Source of the DNA: Thunnus maccoyii
Lineage: Eukaryota; Chordata; Actinopteri; Scombriformes; Scombridae
Reading direction: 5' to 3'
NCBI RefSeq assembly: GCF_910596095.1
Contig: NC_056547.1
Coordinates: forward strand, 29,329,647 to 29,393,646
DNA length: 64,000 nt
Shown here: piece by piece, positions 36,501-50,700 of the stretch
Position numbering within the stretch: the stretch's first letter is position 1
Layout of the letters: each line of letters opens with the position of its first letter
Program-made: the position numbers and the translations under genes
The notes under the pieces: generated by a model
The model's input: the letters and a program-made list of their open reading frames with translations, nothing else
Database searches by the model: none
What the model was told of the DNA's origin: nothing

Positions 36501-39500
36501 CTTAGAGTGCAGTGGAGAGGGTCGGTGGTGTTCACAATCTGTCACGATCAGTTGTGGAGTACAGCACTGCACTGTTGAAATGCCAAGGATAATGCCAGGA
36601 TGTGTTAGGTGCCAGGATTCTGGAAAGTCTGGCTTGTGTTTTTTCATATTAACCATGAATATTCAGATTTCTTTTAGTCAGCATCATAGAAATCCCAGAT
36701 TAAATATCTCTATGGAATTGGTGACCAGAGCGCTGGAAGATTTTTAATAAAATCTCATAATACTGCGCATATTTTACCAAGTACGATTTTAATTAGTTTT
36801 TAAAGTTGTTGTGCAAAATTGCTTCAGTGAGTACAGTACTGTGCCATCTGCCTTCATCACCTCATCTGACGTCTCTTCACCACCAGCACTCATATTGACA
36901 GTGTAAATTATTGAGTTATATACAGTGTTTTTGTTTTGTTTTTTTAGATAGCCTGTAGAGTTTATGCTGTCAGTCATGTATGAGTCCCTGTGCCTCCACC
37001 AATTCATTCTCTGACAGTATAGCAACTGTAGCAATGTGAAATAAAATAAATAAGATGAAAAAGCTTTGTGCGTGGGGGGACACTGTAGGTAACTGCCTAG
37101 TTTGTCTAAGATGGAAAAGAACACACTGAAATTTGCAAGCTCCCAAGTTTTTATTAATGCAATGTTTCCCTTGCAAGGTCTTCATCAGGGAAACATCCAT
37201 GTGAACAATTTTGTTCTTTTTTGCTAGTGTGTCTATGAGACAGTATGGTCGCATCCCACCTCCCTCCCAACCACCCATACTGGTTATCCAGTTATTCATT
37301 TACCTACAGCTGATTTTCATGACATATTTCTCATATTTCCTCTATGTGTTTGCTTATTCTGTATTCATTTCTTCTCAATGTCAGTGCTACTGTATATGTG
37401 TGGCATTGTCAGTAATATGTTGGTCAGGGAGGCTAAACTTAAACTACCCAAGCCCCTTAGGAATCAATCTGGGTTACTGGACCACTTCAATCCTCATAGC
37501 AGCTTACAGCTGTCCTCAAAGTGGAACACCTAACATGTGACACATGACACATTAAAAAAAAAAACCCCACTACATTTAGAACAATAAATATTAGAGGGCC
37601 TGGGTATAAAATCAGTGACACTTTCAATAAAAGGTAAGTTTTGGGGGATATGGAGAGAGAGTCCTAGAAGAGAATTCCAGAGAGAGAGAGAGAGAAATGA
37701 AGAAGACCCTATCACACCAGGCTTGGTGCTTGGTTCTGGAGGGTGTCAGTAGAACAGAGGCTACAAGACAGAAAGCCATAGAATGTTTTTAGGACAGTAG
37801 TGATGTGGTCTCACGCGCAGGATTGAGATTTCCAGATACACAGAAGTTTATGGAAGCCTATTGCAGAAGTCTTGATGTGATGAGACAATAGCTCCAACAC
37901 GTTTAAGGTTGTAGGTGTAAGGGAAGGGGAGCACAGAGGAGCTATCTGTTCTGTGCTATGTTGTGTTTCTCTGCTGTTTATTTTGAAATCTAGATTGAAA
38001 TCATTCAAATAAATCGTTGAAACCATTGCAGTATTTTTGACAGAAAGGAAAGATTAGAGATATCAGAAGTTATCAAAAATGTCTGGGTTGAAGCCCAGTT
38101 TCTAAAGGATAGTAGCAAGTTTGAGTGGCTGGTGGACAAAAGCAGGGTCTGCATTTATCAAGCATCCCAGAGTAGGAAATTAGTCCTAAGAGTAATCAGA
38201 GTGATGCAACAGTGATGATTCTGCCAGAACCAGCCACTTTGGCAGTCATAGAAAGAACTTTGATTGTGCTTACTGCACATGATGATGGCCCCCAATAAGA
38301 GCAGACTAAAGCTTATTTGAACACAATCATGGTCCCTGGCTGGATATCAGGAACCATATCTCAACTTAACTAAAAGGTGAAATGTCATAAAGGTCTTTAA
38401 TTTTGTTTGTTTTTTCAAATAGTGTGGCTATAATATTTGAGAGATGGTCATATTCGTAAGGATGCATTTCTCAAAACTGGACGACATTACAGGAATAAAA
38501 AGAGAATTAGCCCACATGTAGGGCACATAAGAATGGATAAGTTAACTAGGGGTGCAGTTAAAAGTGAGACTGGACAGTGGAAGAGACGATTGAATGCTCT
38601 TCATGGCGAGGTATGCCTCAGCCAATAGGTTTTCAACATACTTGCTGCGTGTGCCCGTGCTAGTTGCAGCAATGCTATAGGGACTGTAAAAAGATGCGGT
38701 TGGCTGCAGATGATAATATAATTTCATGCAGTGAAATTAGTAAAATTAGTGCAACTGTCAGAACTACAACATGTGATCATAATTTCTACTCTGTGGCTCT
38801 GTGTGTTAATTGAGGGGAAGAAGAGGTGGGAATGGCCGGATTTATTTAGAAAAATGACAGGATGGACTTGTTAGCTGTGACATTTTGGGAAGTGTTGGGG
38901 GTTTCAGGAGTTTGTTACAGTAAAAAAGTACCGGGATTATTGGAATCAGACTGTATGAGATCGGAGAGCTGACCTGAGTCAATCAGGATCAGGTACATAA
39001 TCCAGATCAAAATGCTAATCCGTTCTTTAGTTTATTCTATTTATTTCTATCTTTTTCAGCCCTTTTAGTGTTGCAAAGACACTCTCCTTTATTACAGCGA
39101 CCCACTGCTGGATCCAAATATACCTTTTCATTTACTATTTTACTTTTGCAAAACTGAAAACTGGGTCACACACACACACACACACACAAACAAAGGAGAC
39201 TAATGTAAATGTAAATCTAATCTAAAATGTTTGTTTTTTTTAAGTTAAGACATAGCAGATACCCTTGCAACTACAGTTACTACAGTACAATTAAAATGTT
39301 CCACCAGTATGACTGTTACTTGCATTCATTTACTTTAGTGATTAGAATGGTCACGTTCAGAAAAAAAACAAAAAAAAAAAACAAGCTCTGTCAGAACAGT
39401 CAGGAGACACTTTCTTCCTGTAAACTCTGCATATGTTTAATGCCAACTATTCTGCATTAGTCATGTGCCAGACACATGATCCTGTGATGACATGGTTAAA

Positions 39501-42500
39501 AATTTTAACCAAGTTTTGGAAACAACACTTAAGAACATATCTCCAATAAAAATTAAAGTAGTGTCTGGTAAATACAAAACTCCCTGGCAAAATAATGTCT
39601 TGATAAGGACAAAAATTAAATAAATAAATAAATAAAGTCAGAGGGCTGAACAAAAGTGGCGAAAAAGGAGGATCTTGACAGCTACAAAGCACAACTGTGT
39701 AGCTACAATTCAGGGATCAGACAAGTTAGACAGTGGCATTTTAGAAACATGATGAACTCAGATTAGCATCTTCCTTCCATAACAGAATTATGAATATCAG
39801 ATCGAATATTTCTACACTTACTTCAGATCATCCTTCCATTTCTCTTTTTATTGTCAGTGACTTAATTACAAACCACATTCTTGATTTTATGATTTTATGA
39901 CAGAAGCATGGTTAGATCAAAATGGCTTCACTGTTTTAGAAATAGCACCATCAAATTAAAGGTTCTTCTATGTACCCATGTTTGGAAAGGGAGTGGTGTT
40001 CCACTATCAGTATTTCCTTTGTAATGCAAGCAAAAGTTATTCAGGGGGTTTTTTTTGGGTTTTTTTGTTGGTATTTCTGCTTTTATTAGACAGTGGGCAG
40101 CAAAGAGGCAGACAGGAAACAAGGAGAGAGAGATGAGTATAACATGCAACAAAAGGTCACAAGTGATGTTGTGATTATGCGGCATGCACAGTAACCATTC
40201 AGCTACTGGAGTGCTCTGTCAGTAAGGGTTTTTGAATCATTTGAAGACCTTACCTTGAAAATGATATTCATACCTCCAGTTACATTTGTCATTCTATATC
40301 AACTTCCCAAACCATGGGTGTAGATTTGGGAATGGACAGAAGGGCAATGTATCTACCAATGTCAAGGTGTTGCTGAATTGCCTACCAATATTTTTACAGA
40401 TCTTGCCAACTACTCATAATGGATCAGATAAGAGCTGTGCAAAGTTGCCTGGTTTGTGTGAAAAGTGGGTTATTATGATAAAGAGTGAAAGAGCGGGATA
40501 CTCGACTTGATGATCTGACAAACCCCAAATTCAAGCTGGAACCTATTATGGATTGTTGACTAGCTGCAGCTGACAGTAGCAGTGGAATAGGTGATGAACG
40601 GTGATGAATCTGAAGCAGTTTGTATTTATAGTTTAAATGTTTCAAAAATGTCGCAGAATTAAATATATGTTCACTGGACTGAACTAACATCAGCTGATGT
40701 TATCTTTGAATTTCAGTTGTCATTCAAGTGAATGGGAAGGCGTGTCCAAACGTTTGACTGATGCTGTATGTATACATGATACTGTGCAAAGGTTTTTAGA
40801 CACTAAAAGTAAAGTAAGGATGCTTTCAAAAATAATCCCATGAAAGTTTTTGTTACAAGTTGGCTCCTGCTTGCAACAAAAGGAGGAAACTCACACAAAC
40901 ATCACCTAGGGGGGTTTTATTCAGCCAAACTATAGATTAACTTAATCAAGCAAACATGGAAATCAGTTATCAGTTGTGCGTATCATATGGTGTGTGTAAA
41001 AGTAGAAATCTAAAAAAAATAAGGAAAAAAGTGGCGCGTTGGAGGGTCCCCAGGTTGTGGCATGGGGATAGAGAGAGAGCCAGAGCAGCTCCAGCAGCCA
41101 TCTTAAATACAGGTAAGCCAGGCTGTACAGGTGTACCACATCTCCTCTGACGACCCTGCCCTTCACTCCACCTCCAAGCACCCTGGAACATAAGCCAACA
41201 TAGGTAACAGACACACAGACCAAAACAAAGGGCAACCCCAGGGTCGTAACAATCGACTCCATACAAAGTTTAGGAAACCTAAATGACATCAACATTGGTG
41301 TGAGCATGCTTTACCTTTAAAAAACAGCAGCAGTTCTCCTTAGTACACCTGCACATAGTTTTTCCACATACTTGGCTGTTAGGTTGTTCCTGCATCTTGG
41401 AGAAGTTACTACTTCTTCTAGTCTAGTCTAACTAGTCTGATATCATACTAGTTAACCAGCAACAACAAACAAGATAACAAACAGCCACAGAGAGGCCAAA
41501 AACGTAGAGGAAAATGTCCATTTTGCACAATATACGCATTAGTGTGGGTCTCAGTCTGCACACCTTTTCATAACAGGGGCTCTAGCTGTGTTCAAAGTTA
41601 ACCAGTCACATTTAAAATCATGCCTGTGGGTAAAGAACATACACTTGCCATCAATGAAAGTGATTCTGATTAAAACCAGGTTAAAGTCAGCTGGTGCTAC
41701 AGGATTTGCTTGAATGTTTGGAGTTGCATCCTACTGCGAGAGCCATGGTCTGTAAATAGTTACCAAAGAAAGTACGAGATGTAATTGTTTACTGTTGAAT
41801 TGTTGGAGAGGGATATAAAAGAAGGTATCGGATATACCATGGAGCACTGTTAAAATCATGATCAACAAGTGGAGAATATGTGGTACCACAGAGACATTGC
41901 AAAGATCATTACAACCCTCCAAAATTGATGAGAGGAGGAGGAAAAAAGTGATCAGGGAGGCTACTGTTATGGAATTTTCCATCTTTAGGGGTTACAAATT
42001 GGGTTACATTGGGTCAAGCCTGGGCCTTGAGGTCACACTGTAATTCTTAAGTAGAAAGGAGACATTCTCTCTTCTCCTTGAGACTCGAGAACCCTCTGTG
42101 ATGTTTGGGGAAAGCAGAGGCCTCTCTGATAAAGGGTAAATCAGCATTGGCATGGTTACAAAGGTCAGAGGGGGCCTTCTCAGACAACACAGATAGGTGA
42201 ATGCATAGATTCTATTAGACACTATGACATAATCAGACGTTCAAACCAGAATGTGCTGACGGTGACCTGAAGTTCCATGCAACGTGACCTGAACTGAACA
42301 CAGGTAAAATGCAGTTCCTTGTTTAGAAACTAGTGAACCAATTAGACTAATTTTTCATATTGTGGGCTGATCTGTTGAGGTTAAACACTAAGAGTCAGAC
42401 CTTCAGGGGGCAGAACGGAAAGAGACAGCATCGGAGCAGAACACTTCGATGTTTGCTGTTTCAAATTCTCCTTGATCAAGTGCTTCAATAAACATTTTCA

Positions 42501-45500
42501 GCATTAAGACATCAAAGACTCGTGTGCCCTTTTCTCCACTGAGGTGCTGACCATTGCTTGAAATATCCATTACAGCTACCAAGAGGCCAACAGCAACATG
42601 GAGGGAACAACAGGAATTTCTGGCAGGTGCTGGTCACTCCTTACATGTGACCACCATCTACCATATTCTGCACATGTCTGGGCTATGGGGTATCGAAGCA
42701 AGACGGAAACCCTTTCTTATAAAAAATATCCAAGCCCGTCTGAATTATGCCAAAAGATGCATTCAGTCACCCCAAACCATGTGGGAAAATGTGTTATGGT
42801 CTGATGAGACAAAGCTCGAACTTTTCAGCCTTAATTCTAAAAGATATGTTTGGCGCAAAGCCGATACAGCTTATCATCCAAGGAACACCATAACGACTGT
42901 GAAGCATGGTGGTGATAGTGTTATGCTTTGGGGCTGCTTGTCTTCAGCTGGGTAAGGGGCTCTTGTCAAGATAGAAAGGATAATGAACAGCTCCAAATAT
43001 CAAGATATTTTAGCAGAAAACCTGCTGGCCTCTGCTAACCTAAAGAGAGCTGTTCACAAGGTATCCCCTCACAATTTTAAGGAACTTGAACTTTTTTGAA
43101 AAGAAAAATGGGATAAAATTCCGAAGTCTAGATGTGCAAAGTTAAGAGAGACTTATTCACAAAGACTTGCTGCTGTAATAAATGCAAAAAGTGCTTCCAC
43201 AAAGTATTATTTGGGTAGGGTGTGCAGAGTTATGCAGTCAGGGTGTTCTAGTTTTTGTTTTTGTTTGTTTTTTTTAATTTAAAATGTTCCTAATAAACTA
43301 TTAGAGACAAAATTCATTTCCACCTGCCCTCAACAGGCACCGATATATCCACAAACACAGAAACTTTAGAAACAGCTGTAAAACCTGTTTAGACTGTTTT
43401 TCTCCAGTCGAAGTTACCAATCAGTTGTGTCACTTTCTACGTAACAATATTTTATTGGAGGACAAAGACAGCACTGATGAAAGTTACAAATGACCTCCTA
43501 ACTGCATCGGACAAAGGACTTCTCTCTGTACTTCTTGTTCAATCTTGGTGCTGCATTTTACACCACTGAACATTACATGCTATTACAGAGACTGAAACAT
43601 TTAATTGGCATTAAAGGAACAGCATTAAGCTGCTTTATGTCCTGTTTATCAGATCGATTTTAAGTTTGTACACATTAACAATGAATCTTCCATGCACGCA
43701 AAAGTTAGACACAGAGCTCCACATGGTTCTATTCTTGGACCAATACTATTCACCTTGTATATGCTTCCTTTAGGAAATATTATTAGGAAACACTCCATAA
43801 ATTTTCATTGTTATGCAGATGATACCCAAATATATTTATCAGTGAAGCCATATGAAACCAATCAGTTAACTAAACTCCAAGCATACTTTAAGGATATAAA
43901 GACCTGGATGACCTGCAATTTTCTGCTACCAAATTCAGACAAAACTGAAGTTCTTATGCTTGGCTCTAAACACCTTAGAAACACATTATCTAATGATACA
44001 GCTGCTCTAGATGGCATTACCCTGGCCTCCAGGTCCACTGTAAGGAATCCAGGAGTTATCTTTGATCAGGATATGGTCTTTAACTTGCACATAAAACAAA
44101 TTTCAAGGACTGCCTTTTTTCACTTACGTAATATTACAAAAATCAGACACATCTTGTCTCAAAAAGATGCAGAAAAACTAGTCCACACATTTGTTCTTCT
44201 AGACTGGATTATTGCAATTCCTTATTATCAGGCTGCTCTAACAAGTCTGTAAAGACTCTCCACCCGGTCAAGAATTAGCTGCACGTGTACTGACAAAAAC
44301 TATATTGCTCCCATTTTAGCTTCTTTGTATTGGCTCCCTGTGAAATCTAGAATACATTTTTCCTTCTCCTCACCTACAAAGTCCTTAATGGTCAGGTACC
44401 ATCATGTCTTAAAGAGCTCATGGCAACTTATTACCCCATTAGAACACTGCACTCCCAGAATGCAGTCTTACTTGTGGTTCCCAGAGTCTCCAAAAGTAGA
44501 ATAGGATATGGAGCCTTCAGCTATCAGGCTCCTCTCCTGTGGAACCATCTTCCAGTTTCTGTCCAGGAGGCAGACACCCTCTTTATGTTTAAGAGTAGGC
44601 TTAAAACTTTCCTTTTTGATAAAGCTTATAGTTAGGGCCAGCCCAGGCTTGCCATGAACCAGCCCCTAGTTATGTTGCTATATGTTGTTATTGTTATTAT
44701 TGTTGTGCTTCTCTGTGTCTCTCGCTCTCCCCTCTCTCCCTCCTTCTTTCTCTCTTAACCCAACCGGTCAAGGTAGATGGCTGCCCACCTACAGCCCAGT
44801 TCTGCTTGAAGTTCCTTCCTGTTAAAGGGGACTTTTTCTTTGCTGCTGTCACCAAGTGCTTGCTCATGGGGGAATGTTGGTCTCTGTAAATTAAAGGGTA
44901 CGGTCTAGACCTGCTCTATGTGAAAAGTGCTCTGAGATAACTTCTGTTGTGATTTGGCACTATATAAATGAAATTGACTTGAATGTCCTACAACAGCAAA
45001 ATGTGTTGTGTTGAGTGTCTTATGAGTGTGGGTACAGGCTTGTACTTACTAATTTTTCTTTTTTGTTTTGCTGCATAGTGCCTTTTGGATTAAGTACTGT
45101 GGGTGTCTAAGCCCTTTAAAAGGGATCTTTTTTTTCTCTTGCTCAACTCCAGCAATGATTCCACTCGATGAGTACCAGATTGCCTACATACCACTAAAGA
45201 CACATGTGGGTCACTGTTTGTGACTCGTTAGTCACTGTAGGGGCAGAAAACAGCACCATCTGTTGTGTGCAGTCAGTGCCACAGGTCAAAAAATATACCC
45301 AAGCCCTACTGTGTTTATGTGGGAAATTTCAGATTAGTGGGCCTCAGTACTCCTATGCATCATTGCCTCGTTTGTCCTTCATCTTTGGTGGCGTCTCATG
45401 TTTTATTCCTTAAATGCATTATGGTGCAAATGCTGTTGTGTCTCATCAGATACAATATAATGTGGACATCATATTCACCAACATTTTAATTGTTTATTCA

Positions 45501-47706
45501 TATCATCATTGTATTAATTGATGAATAAATACAAATCTGTGGTGATGTGTGTTCACATCATGGCACTCTGCATCTTGAAGACTGAAATATGATCTCCTGA
45601 AGAAGTGTCTATCTATTTGTTGAGCTATTGTTGTCATGCTTCACTGTGATTGACTCAGCTGTTTCAGAGTTATGAGACCAGTGATGTGACTGGCTAAAAG
45701 TGTATTTATCATTCACCACATCTCTAGATCTATATTCCACTTCACCCAGCTCTTTAGCACTTGCTGCTAAACATGCATGGACCTGGAGACACCCAGTCTG
45801 TGCAGCCAAGACCTACTACTACAGTTGTCATTGCACTTGCAAGATTCAAATAGTTGTCACCATCTTTGATATATGTACAATTACCATAGTTACAAGTGTT
45901 GTTATCTTCTATCGTGAAATTAGTGGAAAAGACACTTTTTACCATTTTATGCCAGACTGTAATACTGTACAATAGACTTATTGTCCTCAGTAAGCATACT
46001 TTTTAGTCTGAAACTTTAACAGAAAACTTTAAGTCACTGTTGTCCTTGTATGGTCTTTCAGAAGAAATGCTGGTTATTAGTGCTCCTAAATGAACTCCTA
46101 AAGAAGAAATATTTTTGAGCAGTATGATGCTTTCTCTTAGAAAACTTCAGCTTCATCTGATGTGGTTTGTGACATTCACAAATATACAGGAAGTCATTTT
46201 CACATTTTGTTTCTGTTTCTTTTCCAGAATAAAGAGAGAGAGCGCATGAGGGAGCGAGAGAAGGCAGCAAGGGAGAGGGAGGCACGTTACAGCAATGGTC
46301 ACCTCTTCACCTCACTGACGGTGTCAGGAACCACGCTCTGTTCAGCATGCTGCAAGAGCATTACTGCCAAGGAGGCACTCAGCTGCCCTAGTAAGTAACA
46401 CAGTTACTACTATACTTGAGTGCAATGAGTGTATCTTACTTTGTCAGACATATCACGTGAATCAGCGTGCACATAATCACAGTGTTTGTGTGTACAAGAA
46501 CAGCTGTGTACAGATTGGTGAAAGTGTGACCAATCAGCTCTCATTTTAAAATTTCACACTGAGCAGGATCATATTTTGAGCAGGAAAGTCAATCTGTTGA
46601 TATTCTACATCCAGTTCTTGCTTCAGAAAGTTGACGAAACAACTTGAGTAGTGGCTAATATATAGATAATATAATAATGATAGATATATTTATCATTTGT
46701 GCTAAAAAAAAAAATAAACAGAAAATTATGGATTATGGAAGTAATATTTATTTACCATATTCAGTAGTTAAGAAGACTTAGGTATTTGTTTGCTAAAACA
46801 AAATATTCAAAGTAAAATATGGCTCTGTTTAACATATCTTGTGGCTACCAAAATAAGTAGTATTATAGATTTGAATATGTAACAGACTGGTGCATCTGAC
46901 ACATCCTCTCCCAGCCTCCAGACTGTGGTCAGGAAGCACAAGGGAGACTGATTTACAGATCCAGGGCAATCTTTTTGAAGAGCTGTGGCATTTATTATCT
47001 GATAAACTGTAGCTCAAACTGAACATTCACTGCAGTACTTCTTGCTAACCTGACTGCTCAGACAGCACACCTGGTGGTGCTGAGCACAGCTTCACAGCAT
47101 CTCTCTGCCTGTCTCTCCTGCACACTCACCTCCCACACTGCGCTACTCTGTAATTAGGAACAGAGCCCAAAAGGTAGAGGACTAATGTAAAACAGTCTAA
47201 GGGCGAGGACCCTATTGTTTTTCGTGCGTTTGTTTCTTTCTTTCTTTATTATTACGCCACTTAAACCCTAAATTTGACCCTCTAAACATGCTCAAAAACT
47301 CACCAAATTTGGCACACACATCAGGTCTGGTGAAAAATTTGATAAAATGTAAAAATTAACCCCTAAATTGCCAAAATGTGCTCTCTAGCGCCACCCATGT
47401 AACTAAAATGGCCGCCATGGTCCGTAGGAATGTCATGGAGAGATCAAACCAAAACTCAATTATTTGTCTCATCAAGACCTACAAATCATACGCTGACACC
47501 CCTGACCTAAATCCTATAGGAAGTCAATCAGCTGTTACAAGTACTGTGGTACTTGTATCCTACAGTGATAAGACACAGAAGTAAAGTGATAAAAGTAAAT
47601 TATAAAAACCAAAAATGAGATTCAAACAACCAATTTATGCAAATGAGATTAAAGAATCTGATGTCTTGGTCTGTCATTATCTCAAACATTGTGAAATAAA
47701 ATATGC

Positions 47707-47755
<49 letters not shown>

Positions 47756-50700
47756 TCAGTGTTGTTGTTGAAACTTGAATATAAGTTCACCACCAGTGGC
47801 AGATTTTTCTAAGTGACTTGTAATGTGGGTGAAAGATCAGAAACATGTCTTTTAAATCTGTTGGAACAATGACATGGAAAATGCTAACACCAACATACTG
47901 TATTAGCCTGCTTGGGAACCAATGTGGACAGAAAAACATAAAACCATCATGAGAGAAAGACCAAATAAAAGCTCATGAAATGGGCTGGTATTGGTCTGGA
48001 CTGGTATTGTCTTTACTCCCAGTTTTCAGCCAATATTAGTTTACATTTTGGCTAATTTACACCATTAAATGTATGCTGAGTTCTCTATTAGCAGTCCCTG
48101 TTTGTTGTATGTATGTTTACATGTAGCTGCTTCCTATGAGGACTTAATGTTGATCTCCACATATAACACTGTGTTTCTTCCCAGCATGAATAACAGAAGT
48201 CATTTGACAGCCAGCTTATACTTATACTACAATGTGAGTCTGAATGATTGTGGTTTCTTTTATTTGTAATCACCATTATTGAACTTTTTGCACAGTTTCA
48301 CATTTGCTTCCAGTAATTTATTGGAAGTGTGTTTAACTGACTGCAGAGTTGTGCACCTACACACATAGTGAGGGCAGAAAAAGTCACACTGAATAATAAC
48401 AATCAAGTGTTTATGTCTGAAACATGTGTTGATATTCATGCTTAGGCTTTGTCCAGCTGGATATTCATGTCTATTACAGACCACATCCTGTCTTTTCTTC
48501 ATGGTTAAAATGGCATCAGGAACCATGAGTTGACTTACAGAGGAGCACAGAGAATATTTGATTCCCCACCTCCTCCTGTGATGTTCATCCTGTCTGAATG
48601 GAACTTTACTCTTGTTTAAATCATAACATCATATTTGACAGCAGAGCTTCTACTTTCTAACATTCACAGTATAAAGTCATACAGTTGTTGTTTTTTGTTT
48701 TTTGGTTTTTTTTTATTTGTATTTTCATCAGGTATTTGTGAGGTGTAATTTAGTAGTTTCCAATCAGCCTGACCTGCATGTCTTTGTGTTGTGGGAGGAA
48801 ACCCGAGAGCCGGGAGAAAACCCACGCAGACACGAGGAGAACATGCAAACTCCACACAGAAACAAGCAGAAACAGGCAGGTGGAGGTGTTTCTGTGAGGC
48901 TGCAGTGCTGAACACTGAGCCCGCGTGCCGCCCTGGAGAGGGAAGGAAGGAGGTTAGGAAAGGTGGAGGAGGGGTGGGGGAGAGGGAAGAGAGGTAGAGG
49001 GGGACAGGAGAGAGGGTAGGGGTGAGGAGAGAGGTTGGCGGAGAGGGCGGAAAGCTAGAACGGAGTAGGAAGAGGAGTCAGGGGTTAAGGAGGATGGGGG
49101 TGAGAAAGATGGAGGAGAGGAGGGAGGATGGAGAGAGGGAGGAAGGGTGGAGAGGAGAAGGGGTTCCTCCACCTTTTTGTCGCTGTCGCTTTTTTTCCTG
49201 CGTAACCAGCTCCAAAAACCTGTTTTCTTCTCCTTGTTTTCTCTCTGTTTCTGTGCCATCTTCTCCTCTTTTTCTTGTTTCTTTTTTTCCATTTTCTCCT
49301 CTTTTTGTTTCTTCTTCTCTTCTTTTGCTCTTTGTTTATTTTCCTCCTTCTCCCGTTTTTGTCTTGCTTTCTTTTGTTTCTTGCCCTCATTTTCTTCTTG
49401 TCTCTCTTCTTTCTTCTCCTCATTTTCTTGTGGTCTCTCATCTGTGTTCCCCTCATTTTCTTCTTGTTTCTCTTCTGTCTTCCCCTCATTTTCTTGTGGT
49501 CTCTCATCTGTGTTCCCCTCATTTTCTTCCTGTTTCTCTTCTTTCTTCCCCTCGTTTTCATGTTCTTTCTGTTCCGTCTTCTGGCTGTGCAGAAGTGCCT
49601 CCTCTCTCCGCTGGGCAGAAGCTAACAGTGCAGCTTTTTCTGCCTCACATCTGGCTGTGATCTTCATACACTCCTCCTTCCAGAAGCGTTTGATGGTTTC
49701 AGCCTGCATGGTCTTATTTTGGAGACTCTCTCTGAGGGAGGAGATGACAGAATCTCTCTCAGAGATGTCCTCTCTGCTCTTCTGGAGTAGAGAGGACATC
49801 TCTGTGAGTTGCCTCTCCTTGGACTCCAGACGCTCCTCCAGCCTTATTATGGCTTCATCACTGTCGTGAAACCTGTGGTTTGCTTTTTGAGACCAGTCGT
49901 GCCATTCAGCAATCTGCCCGTAGGCAGTGTTGAGGCAACTTTGCAGGTATCCACAGTCGCGGCAGTGACCAGCCAGTGGTCTCAGTTGGTTCGGACGCTG
50001 ATCTTGGCGCTGATCTTGACGCTGATGTGGTGCAGCGTCAGCAAATCTGCCCTGGCGTCTTCGGTTATTTCCTCTGTTCATCGTTTTAACAAAAACAATG
50101 TCCAGAGGTAGTAAAAAGTAAGATGTCTGTCGTAGACTGTAGTGGTAGACGATAGTTCTTCGACAGAATGTCACTCTGGAACACGATACTTGTGTGTAAA
50201 TGTGAGATGAGATGAGATGAGATGAGATGGTCTCAGCCTTATTAATAAACTTCCAGACTTGCATCATAAAGCCGTTTGCCTTTGATGTGTGACAGATTAA
50301 CAAAGGTCACATGTCTGATGACATCCGGAACTGATGACATCATGAGCTAAACCTTGGAGGAGGTCATGTGACCTGACAGCAGATATCAGATTAAAAAATA
50401 AAAGTTGGATTAAAAAATAAAAGATATCATGTTAAAAACAGATATCAGATTTAAAAAGATTGAAATCTTTGGAGCAAAGTTACATTGATGTTGACATTAT
50501 TTAAATGACTGACTAATGATCACTAAACCAGCTGATTTCTACTTTGTTCTGGAAGCTGATTTATCAAACACCTTTAAGTTGAACTTGCTTTGTGATACAG
50601 ACCCCTGAATAATTGACCTAGTTAAAGGCTGCTGTCAGTGTTGGAGGGATATTAAAAACAAAAAAAACTCAGTCAGTGGTCATCATAATGCAAAAATGAG

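Noticed and set aside
43692..44252. 186-codon ORF as a possible host gene
   Set aside because: Contains the RT YADD motif and other LINE blocks.
49085..49561. 158-codon Lys/Arg-rich minus-strand ORF
   Set aside because: A second frame of the same purine-rich strand, with only basic low-complexity sequence. The 48954-50081 frame has the better N-terminus.
49022..49869. Several overlapping plus-strand ORFs rich in Phe, Ser and Leu
   Set aside because: They are shadows of the Glu/Lys-rich antisense ORF; their residues are what TTC/TCT-rich DNA must give.
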